In this document: positions 61,516-64,000 of the stretch, in pieces
Layout: the number at the start of each line of letters is the position of its first letter
How positions within the stretch are numbered: position 1 is the first letter of the stretch
From: Pithys albifrons albifrons
Lineage: Eukaryota; Chordata; Aves; Passeriformes; Thamnophilidae
NCBI RefSeq assembly: GCF_047495875.1
Contig: NC_092458.1
Location: 3,183,939-3,247,938, forward strand
Length of the DNA stretch: 64,000 bases
Reading direction: 5' to 3'
Notes under the pieces: generated by a model
What the model was told of the DNA's origin: nothing
Database searches by the model: none
Seen by the model: the letters and a program-made list of their open reading frames with translations, nothing else
Made by a program: the position numbers and the translations under genes

Positions 61516-62094
61516 TGATGCCAAAGGGGTTTTTGTTCTGATTTTCACATTTTGTAGATTTTAGGAACACAGTAGTTGTGGATTTTTAGAGGGTTAATAT
61601 TTCTAACAGTTTAAGTTTAATGCCTTTCTATCACTACCCCTGTCCCAGAACAGGGAGCTCAAATTCCTTTAGTTAATTAATCTTGTTTAGACTCCTTTCC
61701 AAGGTAGAGCTGAAGGATATCAGAAGGCCCACAGAATGAAACATAAACACAGGTCAGAGTGACCCAAAAGCCAGAATTGGATGAACTCCAAGAGACCTTT
61801 GTGTGCCTGAGGAAGAAGAGCTGATGAAGACAGAGGGTCTTGACGACCCCAGACCCAATTCCAGGGGTTGGACCAGGGGTGGGACTGGGGCTGGACTGAG
61901 AAATGTGTAAAGCAATGATTGGAGGGATCTTATTATAAAAGCCATGGAAACAAGAACTGAGACACATGCATGTCATCCTGTATTCCTGTGGGCTGTAGGC
62001 CCTGTGATATTAAAGGACCTTTACTTTTTATCTTACCCTACACTAACGTGGCTCAGAGTCCTGTTTTTGGGGGGAAGGGTCATTCACGGCATCA
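61516..62094 (+). mobile_element. Solo LTR with 4-bp duplication (ERV1-type, family F)
   Basis: A 579-bp LTR bounded by the perfect 7-bp terminal inverted repeat 'tgatgcc'...'ggcatca' and flanked by the 4-bp direct repeat 'atat' at 61512-61515 and 62095-62098. In sense order it has a TATA box 'tataaaagcc' (about 61934) and a 'tattaaagg' polyadenylation-like site (about 62009). Its end, 'ggggaagggtcattcacggc' followed by 'atca', is typical of a retroviral U5. A 4-bp duplication is typical of ERV1/gammaretrovirus-like integration, unlike the 5-bp families A and B. The left half is AT-rich and less distinctive, so the left edge rests on the inverted repeat and the duplication. Confidence 0.78.
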
Positions 62095-62232
62095 ATATTG
62101 AGACACTTTCAAAACTACCATTTAATGCTTTAAATGCTTTAGGTTTATACTGTGTGTGTTCAAATTGGGGTTTATTCTTTTATTCTCTTGGATTTTTTAA
62201 TTTTTTTTTTGTGAACTTTTCATATCCACACT

Positions 62233-62817
62233 TGTGCAGGTTTTGGCTGGGGTAGAGTTAGTTTCCTCCATAGCAGTTAGTATGGGGAAGTGTTTTGGAC
62301 TTGTGCTGGACACAGTGTTGATAACACAAGACTGTTGTAGTTATTGCTGTGCAGTGTTTGAACACCACCAAGGACTCCTCTGTTTCTCATCCCACCCTCC
62401 CAGTGAGGGGACTGGGAGAACACCAAGAATTGTGAGGAGACACAGCTGGGACAGCTGACCCCTGAATCCCAAGTGATATCCCAGAGCATATGGTATATGT
62501 GGCTCAGCATATAGGGCTGGGGGAAGAAGGAAGGGAAGGATGTTCAGAGTGATGGCCTTTGTCTTACCAAATCAGGTGTGATGGAGTCCAGCTTTCCTGG
62601 AATAGTTGAACACCTGCCTGCCTATGGGAAGAAGTGAATTAATTCCTCGTTTTGCTTTGCTTGTGTGAGTGGCTTTTTCTTTACCCATTAAAATGTCTCT
62701 ATCTCAACCCGGGAGTTTTCTCACTTTTACTCTTTTGGCTCTCTCTCCCATTTCCCAGGGACAAATAAACCAGTGATCATGTGTAGCTTACTTGCCACTT
62801 GGGTCAAACCATGACCA
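62233..62817 (+). mobile_element. Avian ERVL-type solo LTR (family C)
   Basis: Plus-strand LTR with blocks common in avian ERVL LTRs: 'ggttttggctggggtagagt', 'gttgataacacaagactg', 'gctgggacagctgacccc', 'cagcatatagggctggggga' (the degraded TATA region), 'gttgaacacctgcctgccta', 'ccattaaaatgtctctatct' (polyadenylation signal region) and 'gagttttctcacttttactc'. It ends near 'gtcaaaccatgacca'. The ends are weathered: 'acact' occurs on both sides (62228-62232 and 62822-62826) but 4 bp beyond the apparent right end, so the duplication is only suggestive. No internal sequence is attached. Confidence 0.85.
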
Positions 62818-62826
62818 TGCTACACT

Positions 62827-63257
62827 AAGCCACTGGTTTGCAAGGCATGTCATGTACCTTGCACGCAGGAGGCGCCAGACAGCTCCACATGAAGGATGCT
62901 CTATGCCTGGTATGAACATTGCTGATACCATTGTTCCTTATTGCATCTGGGTATCTGTCAGATCCGAGCTTGCTTGACAGCACAGAACTTTGCCAGAGTG
63001 TGTTTCCAAGATTGTGCAGAAAAGGTGGAAAACCTAACAGAAACAACCTGAGGCTAAAGACAGACTTTACTCAATTTTCAGTTCTCTATTTGTGGGACCA
63101 GTACAGTAGTCACTATTAGTATCATTACAGTGTAATCCAAGAAAACAAGAAGGTGAGGATAGTAAAAATAAGGGGTTTTCTGAAGACATTAAGTCAGAAG
63201 GAAGAATTTTTGTTCTGTTCTCAGAGTCCATACCAATGTCACTTTTAGTGTTTCTGC
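62827..63257. other. Unannotated DNA
   Basis: About 430 bp between the ERVL LTR and the 5S-SINE, with no recognisable feature. Confidence 0.5.
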
Positions 63258-63590
63258 CATCTATATCAAGGCACTTAAATGCCTCCCTGACATCCGATCC
63301 CGTCAGGTCTCGGAAGCTCAGCAGGGTCAGCCCCGGATTAGTACTTGGATGGGAGACCTCCTGGGAAATGCCGGGTGCTGGAGGTTCTAGTCCTGAGGAC
63401 TTCACTGGCACTGTCCAAGCTCGCTCGGCCGTGGCAGATGAATCTCAGGACTGAAACGGTGGGGCCAGTTCTGCGCACGCTGAGCCTCACCTGAAATCCA
63501 CTGCGCAGGCTGGAAGGGCCCACCCACGTGGGGACAGCCCTGCCCAAATCTGCGTTCATGAAGCTGAGCCACACACACACATCTATATCA
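63258..63590 (+). mobile_element. 5S-rRNA-derived SINE, full-length copy (plus)
   Basis: A plus-strand, full-length SINE (63269 to about 63579) between perfect 11-bp duplications 'catctatatca' (63258-63268 and 63580-63590). The 5S-derived head covers 63269 to about 63388, with an A box 'agctcagcagggtc' (63315-63328), an intermediate-element-like 'ggatta' (63335-63340) and a C box from 'tacttggatgggagac' to 'ctgg' (63342-63364). The body (63389-63565) matches the minus-strand copy at 56989-57303 almost base for base. The 3' end is a short 'acac' tail. This is not a functional 5S rRNA gene: the first ~30 bases are diverged, the 3' end continues into SINE body without the usual T-run terminator, and duplications flank it. 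An internal pol III promoter could still work. Confidence 0.93.
63315..63364 (+). promoter_or_regulatory. 5S-type internal pol III promoter in SINE
   Basis: The order is A box (63315-63328), intermediate element (63335-63340) and C box (63342-63364), with near-vertebrate-consensus A and C boxes, as in 5S rRNA genes recognised by TFIIIA. One base in the A box ('ctcag' against 'ctaag') and one in the C box differ from vertebrate 5S as I recall it. The same block occurs in the minus-strand copy at 57257-57208. Confidence 0.7.
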
Positions 63591-64000
63591 TGATAGGATT
63601 TAATAAGTTATAATTGCTGTGTTTTCCCTGTATCTGAACCCAATAAAAATAAAAGCCCATTAAAATATGTATCTGACTCACAATAAATTACAAATTGTTA
63701 TGTAGTCGTCTTCACAGACTTTGTTATATAAGCTCTTTTGTTTGTTTGCATTATTATTTCTGTTATATAGTTATAAACTATCTGTTACATAATTTTTTTG
63801 CTTTAATCTTTCAGAAAATTCAGAAAGGAAAAAAGGCAACATTTAGACTAACCCATTTAATTCTATCTAAAGAAAAAGGCTAGCAAGAGATTCTGAGGCA
63901 TTAAAGGCAAAAGGCAGATATGTCACACAGGGAAAAAACAGGAAAAAGGTTCTTTAATAATGTGAATAATTCTTAAAGGTAGGCAGTCTCAATACACTTT
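63591..64000. other. Unannotated AT-rich DNA
   Basis: No recognisable gene or repeat up to the window end. Confidence 0.5.

Noticed and set aside
63282..63388. A functional 5S rRNA gene
   Set aside because: The 5' part is diverged, the 3' end runs into SINE body instead of a T-run terminator, and target-site duplications flank the whole unit.
63236..63454. Frames shared between 57118-57342 and 63236-63454, and between 56992-57234 and 63338-63580
   Set aside because: They are translations of the 5S-SINE, a pol III-type non-coding element.

Overview
The window looks like avian nuclear DNA, probably intergenic or deep intronic. It is AT-rich, and its recognisable content is bird-type transposable elements: CR1 LINE pieces (all but the longest being short 3'-end fragments), several solo LTRs and remnants of endogenous retroviruses (ERVs), and a SINE whose head derives from 5S rRNA. 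I find no host protein-coding gene, tRNA gene or CRISPR array. The open frames are short, mostly lie inside repeats or low-complexity DNA, and show no recognisable host domain. The exceptions are CR1 reverse transcriptase and ERVL-type pol fragments. The sequence does not fix the species. The 5S-headed SINE would suit a bird lineage that carries RTE-type LINEs, but that is inference.

Layout. 1-10745: mostly unannotated AT-rich DNA, with a CR1 tail split by a rearranged 5S-SINE (1511-1735) and a solo LTR of family B (3767-4394). 10751-17045: two solo LTRs of family A, one old and long (10751-11496) and one younger (16415-17040). 17046-30144: a purine-rich block, a family B solo LTR with perfect duplications (23588-24211) and a CR1 3' end (25793-25889). 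30145-32151: two candidate LTRs back to back in opposite orientation, the first with about three tandem ~130-bp repeats upstream of its TATA box. 32631-39950: a CR1 tail and a plus-strand family A solo LTR (35115-35742). 39951-42870: a minus-strand CR1 with decayed reverse transcriptase, split by a family B proviral remnant (40158-41435) that contains a hairpin minisatellite. 44074-44345: an isolated ERVL-type pol fragment. 44346-56976: about 12.6 kb with no recognisable element. 56989-63580: two nearly identical 5S-SINEs in opposite orientation, enclosing a family A solo LTR, a 4-bp-duplication (ERV1-type) solo LTR and an ERVL solo LTR.

The most notable content is the 5S-rRNA-derived SINE family. 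There are three copies with 11-12 bp target-site duplications. Two are close to identical, and one carries the 5' inversion expected from twin priming. Second come the nested insertions and LTR subfamily structure, which give a relative chronology of retroelement activity at this locus.
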